Shown: positions 54,379 through 62,786 of the stretch, one piece after another
Layout of the letters: every line of letters starts with the position of its first letter
Numbering within the stretch: the first letter of the stretch is position 1
From: NZ13-RE01 sp964612975
Lineage (GTDB): Bacteria > Dictyoglomota > Dictyoglomia > Dictyoglomales > Dictyoglomaceae
Assembly: GCA_964612975.1 (NCBI GenBank)
Contig: CAZTGC010000003.1
Span: forward strand, 1-64,000
Reading direction: 5' to 3'
Length of the DNA: 64,000 bases
Position numbers and translations under genes: made by a program
The notes under the pieces: generated by a model
Databases searched by the model: none
The model's input: the letters and a program-made list of their open reading frames with translations, nothing else
What the model was told of the DNA's origin: nothing

Positions 54379-55011
54379 ATGAAAAAGATTCTCTCTATAT
54401 TAGGTGATTATTATCACAATCATGACATTTTCTTAGAGACCTTAGAAGAGGTCTTGAAATCTTTTTCAGATATGGAAATAATAGATTCAAATTCAGAGGA
54501 GTTTCTAAATCATATTAAGGAAAAGCCCTCTCTTGTTATAATAGCAAAGGAAAACAGACTAAATCCCGAAGATAAAGATATTAAAACATGGATGGATGGC
54601 AATATAGAAGAAGAGATAGTAAGATATGTAGAGGAGGGGGGAATATTATTTTCCTGGCACTCAGGACTTGCAAGCTATTTCCCCAATGGTCCCTATATTA
54701 AATTGTTAAGGGGATATTTTAAATATCATCCGGAAAAGCAAAAGGAAGTAAGATATTATTCCCCAAATCTGTTTTTAGACGAGGAAATAGATTTTAAAAT
54801 TGTGGATGAGCAATATTTTGTAGAATGTGACGAGAAAAATACAAAGATTTTTTTAATATCTGAATCTATTGATGGAAAATCCATTGCGGGATGGACCCAT
54901 AACTTTGGAAGAGGCAAGGTGATCTGTCTTACCCCTGCCCATAAAGAGGGTTTAGTGGATAAAAATTTTAGAAACTTTCTTCAAAAGTTATTTAAAAAGA
55001 CTTTATTTTAA
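54379..55011 (+). CDS. ThuA-like domain protein
   Basis: A 210-residue class I glutaminase-amidotransferase-like fold protein of the ThuA family, named from trehalose utilisation. GDYYHNHDIFLETLEEVL begins it, and EEIVRYVEEGGILFSWHSGL and WTHNFGRGKVICLTPAHKEG are conserved parts. The catalytic cysteine of true amidotransferases is absent, which is usual for ThuA. It probably works in sugar modification beside the VOC protein. Function of the family is poorly known. Confidence 0.82.
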   Translation: MKKILSILGDYYHNHDIFLETLEEVLKSFSDMEIIDSNSEEFLNHIKEKPSLVIIAKENRLNPEDKDIKTWMDGNIEEEIVRYVEEGGILFSWHSGLASYFPNGPYIKLLRGYFKYHPEKQKEVRYYSPNLFLDEEIDFKIVDEQYFVECDEKNTKIFLISESIDGKSIAGWTHNFGRGKVICLTPAHKEGLVDKNFRNFLQKLFKKTLF

Positions 55012-55170
55012 ATTCTTAGGATTTTTTAATAATAGATATTATAGAATTTGCAAGTTCTGGAAGGAATGTTCCAATAGGTACAAGGATAAGTCCAATTATA
55101 GGCTCAAAGATATTTAAAAATTTTGCAATATTTACAAGAAATCCAGAACTTGTAGTTGCAAGTAAAAATT
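55010..55170 (-). pseudogene. C-terminal fragment of an unidentified membrane protein
   Basis: The minus strand gives an open run of about 50 codons, FLLATTSSGFLVNIAKFLNI, then IIGLILVPIGTFLPELANSI and a stop at 55010-55012, with stops just before it and no start codon. It has one or two membrane-span-like parts. It sits just after the AEC transporter gene in the same direction and may be the end of a lost gene. Confidence 0.4.
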
Positions 55171-55196
55171 CTCAATTTTTTCAGAACAATCCTTAG

Positions 55197-56138
55197 TTAA
55201 ATTATTCTTATCAATACCATTAAAAAGGGCATAATGATAATACTTAATATCGTGGTATAGGTTATCATTTTTACTGCAAATTCATAATCTCCTCCATAAA
55301 CCCTTGCAACAATAGCAGAATTTACCATAGCAGGCATTGCAGACATAATGATAAATATATCCCTCATGAGCTTTGGAATAGGAAGAAAGAAATTTAGGAT
55401 TATTACAAGAGCAGGGGTTACAAAAAATCTTCCAAGAAAAATCAAAATTGTGTCCTTTTCAATATTAAATTTAGTAAATCCCATTTCATATATAATAATG
55501 CCAATATAGAAAAGGGATAGGGGAATTGTAAGATTCCCAACTAATCTAAAGCCTTCAAATATAAACTTAGGAAGTTTTATACTTAAAAGAATTAAAAGAA
55601 CTCCAAATAAAAAACCTAAAAAGGAAGGATTAAAGATATTTTTTATGGTATCAAAGGTTTTTCCTTCTTTTTTCTGAGTATCCAAAGTAATGCCATAAAC
55701 TCCAAGGGTCCACCAAATTGTGGTATTCGCCATGTAATAAAGAAGGGTATAAGGGGTTGCAATTTCTCCAAAGAGAGCTTGGGATAATGGTAATCCTATA
55801 AATATAGAATTTGAGAGGGAGAATATTCCTGAAAAAATTCCCTTTCTTTCTTCTCGTATTCTAAATATCTTAGCTAACAAATACCCTATGAAATAGGATA
55901 ACAAAATGGATAAAAAGGGAATAATTAGTCCCTTAAAAGAATTTATAAGATCATCTCTGGTAAAGAAGGAAGAAATATTTACAATAATATTTAAGGGGAG
56001 GGATATATTTAGTACTATCTTTGCAAATAAATCTGCTATTTTCTCATCAAACCAGCCCTTATAAGAAAAGTAGTACCCAATTGAAATTACCAATACAATT
56101 TCTAATACTCCCTGTAATGCTGATAAAAATGCTTCCAT
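55197..56138 (-). CDS. auxin efflux carrier (AEC) family transporter
   Basis: A 313-residue membrane protein with about ten hydrophobic helices. GYYFSYKGWFDEKIADLFAK and VLNISLPLNIIVN near the N terminus and MSAMPAMVNSAIVARVYGGD near the C terminus are typical of the AEC family (malate/organic-anion exporters such as MleP). No clear ribosome binding site is seen. Substrate unknown, perhaps a fermentation acid. Confidence 0.9.
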   Translation of the reverse strand: MEAFLSALQGVLEIVLVISIGYYFSYKGWFDEKIADLFAKIVLNISLPLNIIVNISSFFTRDDLINSFKGLIIPFLSILLSYFIGYLLAKIFRIREERKGIFSGIFSLSNSIFIGLPLSQALFGEIATPYTLLYYMANTTIWWTLGVYGITLDTQKKEGKTFDTIKNIFNPSFLGFLFGVLLILLSIKLPKFIFEGFRLVGNLTIPLSLFYIGIIIYEMGFTKFNIEKDTILIFLGRFFVTPALVIILNFFLPIPKLMRDIFIIMSAMPAMVNSAIVARVYGGDYEFAVKMITYTTILSIIIMPFLMVLIRII

Positions 56139-56305
56139 ATTAAAGAAAGTATACCATTAATTGGAAATTTTTAAAGTTTATTCTGGATCTGGTATACAAA
56201 TAAGAAAGGTCACAAAGGTCTTTCTAAGGAATTATATGTGACTTGTCTCGTAGGAATAACAATTTGAAAGTTTAAAGGATTTTTCTTTAATAAGGGATAA
56301 TAAAA

Positions 56306-56370
56306 TGATCACAGATCAATTTTTAAAATATATTTAAAATCTTAAGATTTTGTGATAATATATTTATAAT
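56306..56370. promoter_or_regulatory. putative operator and promoter region before the exported beta-rich protein
   Basis: TGATCACAGATCA (56306-56318) is a dyad with a 3-nt centre, AAAATCTTAAGATTTT (56336-56351) is a perfect 16-bp palindrome, and TATAAT (56365-56370) is a -10 box 24 nt before the ATG at 56395. The palindrome covers the -35 position, as a repressor or activator site would. The AT content makes chance dyads possible. Confidence 0.45.
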
Positions 56371-56394
56371 AATTTAGTGAAAGGTGGGGAGAAA

Positions 56395-56919
56395 ATGAAA
56401 AAGGTTTTATTTTTCCTTCTATTAATCTCCCTATTGATTTCCCCTTCTTATGCTGTAAAAATCTTTGGTGTTAATTTCCCCTCTACAAAATATGGTGGAG
56501 CTATAACTATGGTCCCATCACATCCCTATAGCTTTTATGCACTTACAGGCTACTATGAGATAGGACTTCCTGTAAAGGAATTTGAAGGGTTGTATGTTAT
56601 GGCAGGACCAAGGGCAGTTTATGCTTTCTGGACAGGATATCCTGCCAGTTATTTTTCCCTTGGTTTAAATATTGATGCAATATATCTTTTTAAACAATGG
56701 TCCTTTAAGCTTTTTGGATTAACATGGTATCCCTCTTTAAATGCACTTTTGAGTATTGATTTTATAAGAGTTGGAAGTTATTATTATGTTCCTCCTTATG
56801 TAACCCTTAATCTTTATTTAGGTTTATATACTCCTTATGGAAAGGAGAAAAATTCTTACATAAATATTTATTTCTGGCCTTGGCCTATAGTTTTAGGATT
56901 TGATATGGTTAGATTTTAA
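56395..56919 (+). CDS. small exported beta-rich protein, possibly outer membrane
   Basis: The ATG at 56395 (GGTGGGGAG upstream) gives 174 residues; an earlier GTG at 56377 overlaps that site. A signal peptide (KVLFFLLLISLLISPSYA) is followed by alternating aromatic and polar residues (GLYVMAGPRAVYAFWTGYPA, YVPPYVTLNLYLGLYTP). It ends FDMVRF with a terminal phenylalanine, like the beta-signal of outer-membrane barrels. I do not recognise the family. Its stop overlaps the Nudix gene by 4 bp. Confidence 0.65.
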   Translation: MKKVLFFLLLISLLISPSYAVKIFGVNFPSTKYGGAITMVPSHPYSFYALTGYYEIGLPVKEFEGLYVMAGPRAVYAFWTGYPASYFSLGLNIDAIYLFKQWSFKLFGLTWYPSLNALLSIDFIRVGSYYYVPPYVTLNLYLGLYTPYGKEKNSYINIYFWPWPIVLGFDMVRF

Positions 56920-57377
56920 TTCACATCTCCTAAATATATAGGGCCAATTAATTTTCCATCTTCTTTTATTAAGTCCCTTAAAATTTTAGGATAGACTCTA
57001 AGAGAAGAGAGTCTATTTATAGGAATCCATTCAACATCCACTTGGAAGTGGTCTGGGGTATTTCCTTTTTTCAAATTTTCTTCGTCTTTAATTTCACAGA
57101 TAAACATATATTCCACTTGATGAAAATGGAAGTCGTATTCGGAAAATTCATGATTTTTCCCTATATATTCTCTTATATATCTTACATCATGGACAATAAC
57201 TTCCACATTCAATTCCTCTTTACATTCCCTAATTAATGTTTCCTTTAGATTTTCGAAGGGGTTTTGTCCTCCTCCGGGTAAAAGATAAAAATATCCCCAA
57301 GGATCAACCCCTTTAATCATCAATATTTTCCCATCTTTTATAATTATTGCTTTAGCAGAATTTCTTATATTAGACAT
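56916..57377 (-). CDS. Nudix hydrolase
   Basis: A 153-residue Nudix protein. The Nudix box reads GGGQNPFENLKETLIRECKE followed by ELNVEV, keeping the R-E-C-x-E-E metal core but with N for the usual last glycine. It hydrolyses a nucleoside diphosphate linked to another group; the target is unknown. AAAGGGG precedes the ATG. Confidence 0.9.
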   Translation of the reverse strand: MSNIRNSAKAIIIKDGKILMIKGVDPWGYFYLLPGGGQNPFENLKETLIRECKEELNVEVIVHDVRYIREYIGKNHEFSEYDFHFHQVEYMFICEIKDEENLKKGNTPDHFQVDVEWIPINRLSSLRVYPKILRDLIKEDGKLIGPIYLGDVN

Positions 57378-57414
57378 TTGTAAATTCCCCTTTCTCTAAA
57401 TTATATCTTTATAG

Positions 57415-57420
57415 TATAAT
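57415..57420 (+). promoter_or_regulatory. TATAAT box of the dehydratase-like operon, leaderless
   Basis: TATAAT ends 7 nt before the GTG at 57428, and no ribosome binding site is seen. The -35 box is unclear. Confidence 0.5.
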
Positions 57421-57427
57421 TTATCCT

Positions 57428-58432
57428 GTGGGAGAGGGAAAAGTAAAAGAATTATATCAAAAAGTAAAGAAAGATGCCTTTATTTCTCAGAGATCAGTTC
57501 TTTACTTTTGTGCCTATGTACCTCAGGAATTAATATATACTAATGGTTTTCTTCCTGTAAGAATTTTGCCTTCCCCCATATATTTTGAAAGAAGTGATGA
57601 ATACTTACCAAAATATTTTTGCCCCTATTTAAGAGCTATCACTGAAGAGATTTTAAGAGAAGAGATAAAGCCTGAAATGATTATATTTACTGATGGCTGT
57701 GATTCATCAAAAAGAATATATGAAGTCTGGAAATATTTAAATCTTTCAAAAAGTATTTATTTTCTACAAATTCCCTTTGGAGAGGACGAAGAAGATATCG
57801 AATATTTTGCAAAGAATCTTAAGGACCTTTTTTATTCCCTAAATAAGGAAGGAAAAGTAGAGAATATTTTCGAAAGTATAAAACTTTATAACTTAGGAAG
57901 AAGAAAGTTAAGGGAATCTTGGAAGTTTTACTTGCCTTTTTATTCCATGGATATAAAGGAATTTTTAAATCTTTCCTGGAATTCTCAAAATAGAGATGGA
58001 AGAAAAAGATTTTATCTTTTTTCTACCATGTATCCCTTGGAATTAATAGAATATATGGAGGATCTAAATTTAGATATTATCTATGATGATTCCTGTTTTG
58101 GGATTAGGACCCAAGAGGAGATAGAAATATTAAATGAAGATCCCTTTTATACCCTTTCCTATTATTATATAAAAAGGGAAGGATGTGTCAGAAGAAGAAA
58201 TGTAAAGGATAAAATTTTCAGGATAAAGGAAAGAATAAAAGAAAAGAATGTTTGTGGAGTTATCTTTTATTCTTTAAAATATTGCGATCCCCTTCTCTTT
58301 TATATTCCCATCTTAAAGGAGGAATTAAAAAGGGAGAATATTCCTTCTTTAATCTTGGAAGATGATTTTACCATGGGAATAAAGGGACAAATCAGGACAA
58401 GAATAGAAGCTTTCTTGGAGATGATAGGATGA
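57428..58432 (+). CDS. 2-hydroxyacyl-CoA dehydratase family subunit (HgdB/FldC-like)
   Basis: A 334-residue D-component protein. Cysteines for an iron-sulfur cluster are in LYFCAYVPQELIYTNGFLPV, KYFCPYLRAI and FTDGCDSSKRIYEVW, the classic pattern of the HgdB/FldC subunits. The C-terminal TRIEAFLEMI is also conserved. Known enzymes remove water from 2-hydroxyacyl-CoA; related double-cubane proteins reduce other small molecules. The start is GTG. It overlaps the next subunit by four bases. Confidence 0.85.
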   Translation: MGEGKVKELYQKVKKDAFISQRSVLYFCAYVPQELIYTNGFLPVRILPSPIYFERSDEYLPKYFCPYLRAITEEILREEIKPEMIIFTDGCDSSKRIYEVWKYLNLSKSIYFLQIPFGEDEEDIEYFAKNLKDLFYSLNKEGKVENIFESIKLYNLGRRKLRESWKFYLPFYSMDIKEFLNLSWNSQNRDGRKRFYLFSTMYPLELIEYMEDLNLDIIYDDSCFGIRTQEEIEILNEDPFYTLSYYYIKREGCVRRRNVKDKIFRIKERIKEKNVCGVIFYSLKYCDPLLFYIPILKEELKRENIPSLILEDDFTMGIKGQIRTRIEAFLEMIG

Positions 58433-59661
58433 AAATTGATCTGGAGAATATAGATGTAAAAAGAATAAAAAGAATTCTAAGATTTCCAGTGATTTATCCC
58501 CTTGGAAGAATTTTTATCAAGCTAAAATTTGGTGGAGATAAAATAACCTGTATATCCTATGAATATGCATTGGATTTAGTTAAGCATAATTATATGGGAA
58601 AAAATAAAGTAATAATAACAAATATTTTGATGCCTTCGGAGTTATTTTTTGCTCTAAATCTTTTTCCTTTACTTCCAGAAGTTGCCTCTGCTTTTATTGC
58701 TTCCATAGGATTTGCAGATAAGACCCTTTTTGATGGTGAAGAGATTATCTATTCAAAGGATTTATGTAGTGTTCATAGAAATGTAATAGGGTTAACAAAA
58801 GATAATATTCTTCCCAATCCTGATTTCATTGTTTCCACCTCCCATCCCTGTCATTCGGCTCTTCATTCCTTCTTTTTAATTTCCCAATTTTTTGGGGGAG
58901 AATATTTCCCCATAGATATTCCTTTAAAGGATAATAATTCCATAAACTATACTGCAAAGAAATTTGAAGAACTTTTCTTTTTATTAGCTAAAAAATTAAA
59001 GATAAAAAATCCCATTTATGGTTTAGAAAGGTCCTTGAAATATTCCAATCTTGCAAGAAATTATCTTATAGAGATAAATGAATTAAGAAAAAAATATTTG
59101 GTTATTGATGGAAAGAATTTTTTAGATTATGCGGGAATGATTTTTTCCACTTTCGGTTCCTATTGGGGAGTCAAATTCTTTAAGGTCTTAAGGGACGAGA
59201 TAAAGAAAAGAATTAAAAAGAAAAGATTTATTCCTTGTGAAAAGAGGATATATTGGCTTCATCTTGCTCCCTATTTTAAAACTGAATTTTTTGATTGGTT
59301 AAGAAGTAAATCCTGTTTTATTGTATTTGAGGAGAGTAGCAAGGTTTATTGGGATGAGCTTGATCCAAAGGATCCCTTTAATTCTCTTGCTAAAAAGGTT
59401 ATAAATGTAAAGATCTTTTCCGATGTTGAAGAAAGATTTAAATTGGCTTTAGAAGGTGTAAGGGAGTATGGAGCACAAGGAGTAATCATTTTTAACCAAT
59501 GGGGTTGTAGACAGGGAGCTGGAAATTCCTATATTCTAAGGAGAAAATTGATGGAAGAAGGAATCCCTACTATAGTGATGGATGGGGATTTGATAGACAA
59601 GGGAAACTTTCCCTTGGAGCAGATAAAAACAAGAATAGAGGCTTTCTTAGAGGTGTTATAA
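58429..59661 (+). CDS. 2-hydroxyacyl-CoA dehydratase family subunit, larger component
   Basis: A 410-residue second D-component. MPSELFFALNLFPLLPEVAS, SKDLCSVHRN, STSHPCHSALHSFF and FNQWGCRQGAGNSY carry the cluster cysteines, and TRIEAFLEVL closes it. It overlaps the small subunit by four bases and stops directly before the activase. No CoA transferase or acyl-CoA dehydrogenase genes are nearby, unlike amino-acid-fermenting clusters, so the substrate may differ from known dehydratases. Confidence 0.83.
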   Translation: MKIDLENIDVKRIKRILRFPVIYPLGRIFIKLKFGGDKITCISYEYALDLVKHNYMGKNKVIITNILMPSELFFALNLFPLLPEVASAFIASIGFADKTLFDGEEIIYSKDLCSVHRNVIGLTKDNILPNPDFIVSTSHPCHSALHSFFLISQFFGGEYFPIDIPLKDNNSINYTAKKFEELFFLLAKKLKIKNPIYGLERSLKYSNLARNYLIEINELRKKYLVIDGKNFLDYAGMIFSTFGSYWGVKFFKVLRDEIKKRIKKKRFIPCEKRIYWLHLAPYFKTEFFDWLRSKSCFIVFEESSKVYWDELDPKDPFNSLAKKVINVKIFSDVEERFKLALEGVREYGAQGVIIFNQWGCRQGAGNSYILRRKLMEEGIPTIVMDGDLIDKGNFPLEQIKTRIEAFLEVL

Positions 59662-60453
59662 ATGGATTACTTCTTGGGAGTAGATATTGGCTCCATAACT
59701 ACTAAGGTTGTCCTACTTTCCTATGAAAATGGGAGAATAGATATTTTAAATTACAAGATAACAAATACAGGAATTGATGGGAATAATTCTGCTAAAAGAT
59801 TAATTGATGAGATTTTAAAGGAAAAGAATATTAACCTCCAAGATATCAAAGGAATAACTGCAACAGGTTATGGAAGAGTAAGGGTTGATTTTACAGATTT
59901 TACAAAGACTGAGATTTCTTGCCATGGAAAGGGTGTAAATTTTATTTTTCCTAAGGCAAGAACTATTCTAGATATAGGAGGGCAGGATAGCAAGGCTATA
60001 AGAATAGGAGGAAAGGGAGAAGTTTTAGATTTTGCTATGAATGATAAATGTGCCGCAGGAACGGGAAGATTTCTTGAGGTTATGGCAAAGGTATTAGAAG
60101 AGGATCTGGAAAATTTTGGAAAGATTCATATGGGAACTAAAGATAAGGTGGAGATTACAAATATTTGCACTGTTTTTGCAGAATCAGAAATTATAACCCT
60201 TCTTTCCGAAGGGTATGATAAAAATAGTATCATTAAAGGAATAAATTATTCCATTGCTAAAAGAGTTATCTCTTTATTAAAAAGGGTGGGAATAGAAAGG
60301 GATGTAGTGATGACGGGAGGGGTCGCAAAAAACGAAGGAGTAAGAAAATCTATAGAGGATATATTAGGAATTGAAATTTATGTACCCCTTGAGCCCCAAA
60401 TTATGGGTGCCTTAGGATCTGGAATCTTTGCAATAGAGAATTATAAATCATAA
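59662..60453 (+). CDS. ATP-dependent dehydratase activase (HgdC/BadF family)
   Basis: A 263-residue ASKHA-fold activase. YFLGVDIGSITTKVVLL and ILDIGGQDSKAIRI bind ATP; the bridging [4Fe-4S] cysteines are in DKCAAGTGRFLE and ITNICTVFAESE. The homodimer injects an electron into the partner dehydratase with ATP hydrolysis. It begins directly after the large subunit stop. The set of three is complete. Confidence 0.93.
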   Translation: MDYFLGVDIGSITTKVVLLSYENGRIDILNYKITNTGIDGNNSAKRLIDEILKEKNINLQDIKGITATGYGRVRVDFTDFTKTEISCHGKGVNFIFPKARTILDIGGQDSKAIRIGGKGEVLDFAMNDKCAAGTGRFLEVMAKVLEEDLENFGKIHMGTKDKVEITNICTVFAESEIITLLSEGYDKNSIIKGINYSIAKRVISLLKRVGIERDVVMTGGVAKNEGVRKSIEDILGIEIYVPLEPQIMGALGSGIFAIENYKS

Positions 60454-61163
60454 AAGTTAATCTTATTAATACTCTCTAAGGTTCCCAATTCCAAATGAAA
60501 ACCTTCTACAAAGAAGGGTCTAATATCTAAGTTGTCTTCTAACATCATCTTAACTGCGGATGTAAATTCATATTCTCCTCTTTCCGAAGGGCTTATCCTT
60601 TCTAAATATCTAAAGATTATTGGTTTTAAGATGAAAATTCCCGTCTGATTCCAATTTGTATTAACCCTCTCCTTGGGTTTCTCAATAATATCCCTTATTT
60701 TTAATTTACCTTCTTTCTTCTCCAAGAATACTGCGCCTTTAGAAGAGAGATCCTCCTCATAGTTTAATCCCATAAGAACATCACAGGGTTCCCTTTCAAA
60801 GGTCTTTTTAATATTTATATAGTTTTCCATCCCAAGGATCACATCTCCCCAACTTAACATAAAGGGTTCATTTCCCACAAAATCCTTTGTTATCAAAACT
60901 GCAGATCCTGTTCCCTTTTGAGCTTCTTGAATTATATATGTAATATTTAAATCAAGGGAGCTTCCATCCTTAAAATATTCTTTAATCTTTTCCCCTAAGT
61001 ATCCAATAACTATTCCTATTTCCCTTATTTCTGCATACCTAAAACCCAAGAGTATATATTCCAATAAAGGTTTTCCTAAAATTGGGATTAACCCCTTTGG
61101 AATATTATTTGTTAATGGTCTTAGTCTTTTTCCAAGACCTGCAGAAAGAATTATTCCCTTCAA
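60441..61163 (-). CDS. sugar-1-phosphate nucleotidyltransferase
   Basis: A 240-residue GT-A nucleotidyltransferase (NTP_transferase family). GIILSAGLGKRLRPLT is the nucleotide loop, IPKGLIPILGKPLLEYI follows, and GTGSAVLITKDF, SWGDVILG and IIEKPKERV are conserved. It overlaps the kinase gene by 4 bp, so kinase and nucleotidyltransferase form a sugar activation pair. Its 3' end overlaps the activase gene by 13 bp. The nucleotide and sugar are unknown. Confidence 0.92.
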   Translation of the reverse strand: MKGIILSAGLGKRLRPLTNNIPKGLIPILGKPLLEYILLGFRYAEIREIGIVIGYLGEKIKEYFKDGSSLDLNITYIIQEAQKGTGSAVLITKDFVGNEPFMLSWGDVILGMENYINIKKTFEREPCDVLMGLNYEEDLSSKGAVFLEKKEGKLKIRDIIEKPKERVNTNWNQTGIFILKPIIFRYLERISPSERGEYEFTSAVKMMLEDNLDIRPFFVEGFHLELGTLESINKINFYDL

Positions 61164-62230
61164 TCTAAGATCCTTACCCCTTCATCTACTTTCACAATGA
61201 AAGTTTTTGCCCCTTCCTCTTCTAGGGCTTTTGCAATTTCCTCTTCATATCCCGGAGCATAGACAAAGATACACCCACCTCCTCCTGAACCACTCAATTT
61301 TGCTCCCAATGCTCCGTTCAAAAGAGCTATTTCCAATAATCTATCTAATTTTGGGGTTGAAACCTTTAAGCCTAAACTCAAATGATAGTGGTGTTCCGTA
61401 ATCATCTGACCTAATTTTTCAGGAATTATTAAGTCCCTTTTTAGCATCTCATAAGCTTTTTTACATAAATCTCTGTTATATATATTAGCTATGACCTTCT
61501 CCTTTATTCCCTGGGGAAGATCCCTAGCAAGCTCCAAGGCTTCCTCTGTAGAGGCACTTCTTAAGTCAAAATCTTTTTTCTTTTCTCTAATAATCTTAAG
61601 TCCCGTAATTACATCCTCCTTAGATCTTCTTAAAACTTCCAAAGTCTTCTTTCTCTCTAAGGAGTCGGCAAGAACAAATCCCGAAAGACTTGAGGGAAGT
61701 CTTTCATAGGAAAACGGGGGGATAGAATCTACGTATATTACTCCTCCTAGGGAAGAGGTAAAATGGTCCATCATTCCCCCGGGTTCATTAAATTCTGCTA
61801 CCTCTGCTAAATATCCATATCTTGCAATTTTTTCTGGTCCCACTTCTCTATTACAAGCACATAAAACAAATTTTGTCCATGCTATTACCATGGCTGAAGA
61901 GCTGGAGATTCCTGCATTTATAGGTATATTTCCCCTAATTTCTATATCAAATCCCCTTTCCAGTTCTATACCCTCTCTCTTTAGAACATTTAATACGGAT
62001 TTTAAATAAAATCTGGGTTTATCATAAATAATAGGTTTAGATAGATCTATAACCTCTTCCTGATGAATATCGGGCATTTTAATATTAAGGATTCTATCCT
62101 TTCTTATCCTTCCATAGATTCTTATATGAAGATCAATGGCAAGGGAAATAACACCTAAACCTAAAAAATCCTGATGTTCTCCAAACAAACATATTCTTCC
62201 TGGGGCTATAACTGTAATCTCATCTTTCAT
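61160..62230 (-). CDS. GHMP family sugar kinase
   Basis: A 356-residue GHMP kinase from the ATG at 62230. APGRICLFGEHQDFLGLGVI is the substrate-binding start, NIPINAGISSSSAMVIAWT the ATP loop, and KLSGSGGGGCIFVYAP the third motif. It resembles galactokinase, heptose and fucose kinases. A start at 62266 is less likely: it lacks a ribosome binding site and a promoter at 62238-62266 places transcription at the 62230 codon. With the nucleotidyltransferase it would turn a free sugar into an NDP-sugar for the cell surface. Confidence 0.9.
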   Translation of the reverse strand: MKDEITVIAPGRICLFGEHQDFLGLGVISLAIDLHIRIYGRIRKDRILNIKMPDIHQEEVIDLSKPIIYDKPRFYLKSVLNVLKREGIELERGFDIEIRGNIPINAGISSSSAMVIAWTKFVLCACNREVGPEKIARYGYLAEVAEFNEPGGMMDHFTSSLGGVIYVDSIPPFSYERLPSSLSGFVLADSLERKKTLEVLRRSKEDVITGLKIIREKKKDFDLRSASTEEALELARDLPQGIKEKVIANIYNRDLCKKAYEMLKRDLIIPEKLGQMITEHHYHLSLGLKVSTPKLDRLLEIALLNGALGAKLSGSGGGGCIFVYAPGYEEEIAKALEEEGAKTFIVKVDEGVRILD

Positions 62231-62237
62231 AAGAATA

Positions 62238-62288
62238 TAAATATCATAAAAGGGAATTCTTGACAAAATTTTTTAAAAATTATATATA
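62238..62288. promoter_or_regulatory. overlapping divergent promoters of the GHMP kinase and padR
   Basis: Plus strand: TTGACA (62260-62265), 17 nt, TATATA (62283-62288), 26 nt before padR. Minus strand: TTGTCA (62261-62266), 17 nt, TATTTA (62238-62243), 7 nt before the kinase ATG. The two -35 boxes occupy the same bases, so a bound regulator or polymerase would affect both directions. Confidence 0.65.
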
Positions 62289-62314
62289 TAAATTAGTAAT
62301 ATAATAAGGGTAAT

Positions 62315-62683
62315 ATGAGAATGGAAAGAAAAAGAGGGATAGGATTAAGTCCAGGATTTTGGATTAGAATGTGGGTTTTAGTGGCCCTTGAAGGGAAAGA
62401 ATTTCATGGGTATGAATTAATTAGCAAAATTTCTGACATATTTCCAGGAATGGTAGGAAAAGGAGTTGGAGAAATGGGAAGGGGATATAGAATACTAAAG
62501 GAACTTGAGATGGAAGGTTTAATAACCTCTCGTTGGGATGTTAATGAAATTGGCCCAGCAAGAAAGATTTATAGGTTGACCCCAAAGGGAGAAGAACTAA
62601 GGAGAGAAAATATTAAACATATAAAGGAGATTAAAGAATGTATAGAAAAGTTTATTGAAATAGCAGGGGATGAAGAGGAATGA
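62315..62683 (+). CDS. PadR family transcriptional regulator
   Basis: A 122-residue winged-helix protein. LVALEGKEFHGYELISKI is the recognition fold start, MGRGYRILKELEMEGLI the wing side, and GPARKIYRLTPKGEELRREN the PadR signature. The C-terminal helix allows dimers. It faces the kinase gene across the shared promoter and is coupled to a 34-codon ORF. Ligand unknown. Confidence 0.92.
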   Translation: MRMERKRGIGLSPGFWIRMWVLVALEGKEFHGYELISKISDIFPGMVGKGVGEMGRGYRILKELEMEGLITSRWDVNEIGPARKIYRLTPKGEELRRENIKHIKEIKECIEKFIEIAGDEEE

Positions 62684-62784
62684 GAGGATGTTATTTTAGG
62701 TTTGGTTCCTTCTTCAGATTTGGTAAAAGGAAGAGAAAAAGATATATTGAGGGGGAGATAAAGGAGCTAGAGGATCTTAGATAA
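62680..62784 (+). CDS. 34-residue small protein coupled to padR
   Basis: ATG at 62680 overlaps the padR stop (ATGA) with GAAGAGG just upstream. The product begins MRGCYFRFGSFFRFGKRKRK and ends EIKELEDLR. An aromatic/basic/glycine head and a short acidic helix resemble a shortened DUF5320-type protein, a family often next to PadR genes. It is below normal ORF cut-offs but the coupling supports it. Confidence 0.5.
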   Translation: MRGCYFRFGSFFRFGKRKRKRYIEGEIKELEDLR

Positions 62785-62786
62785 TC

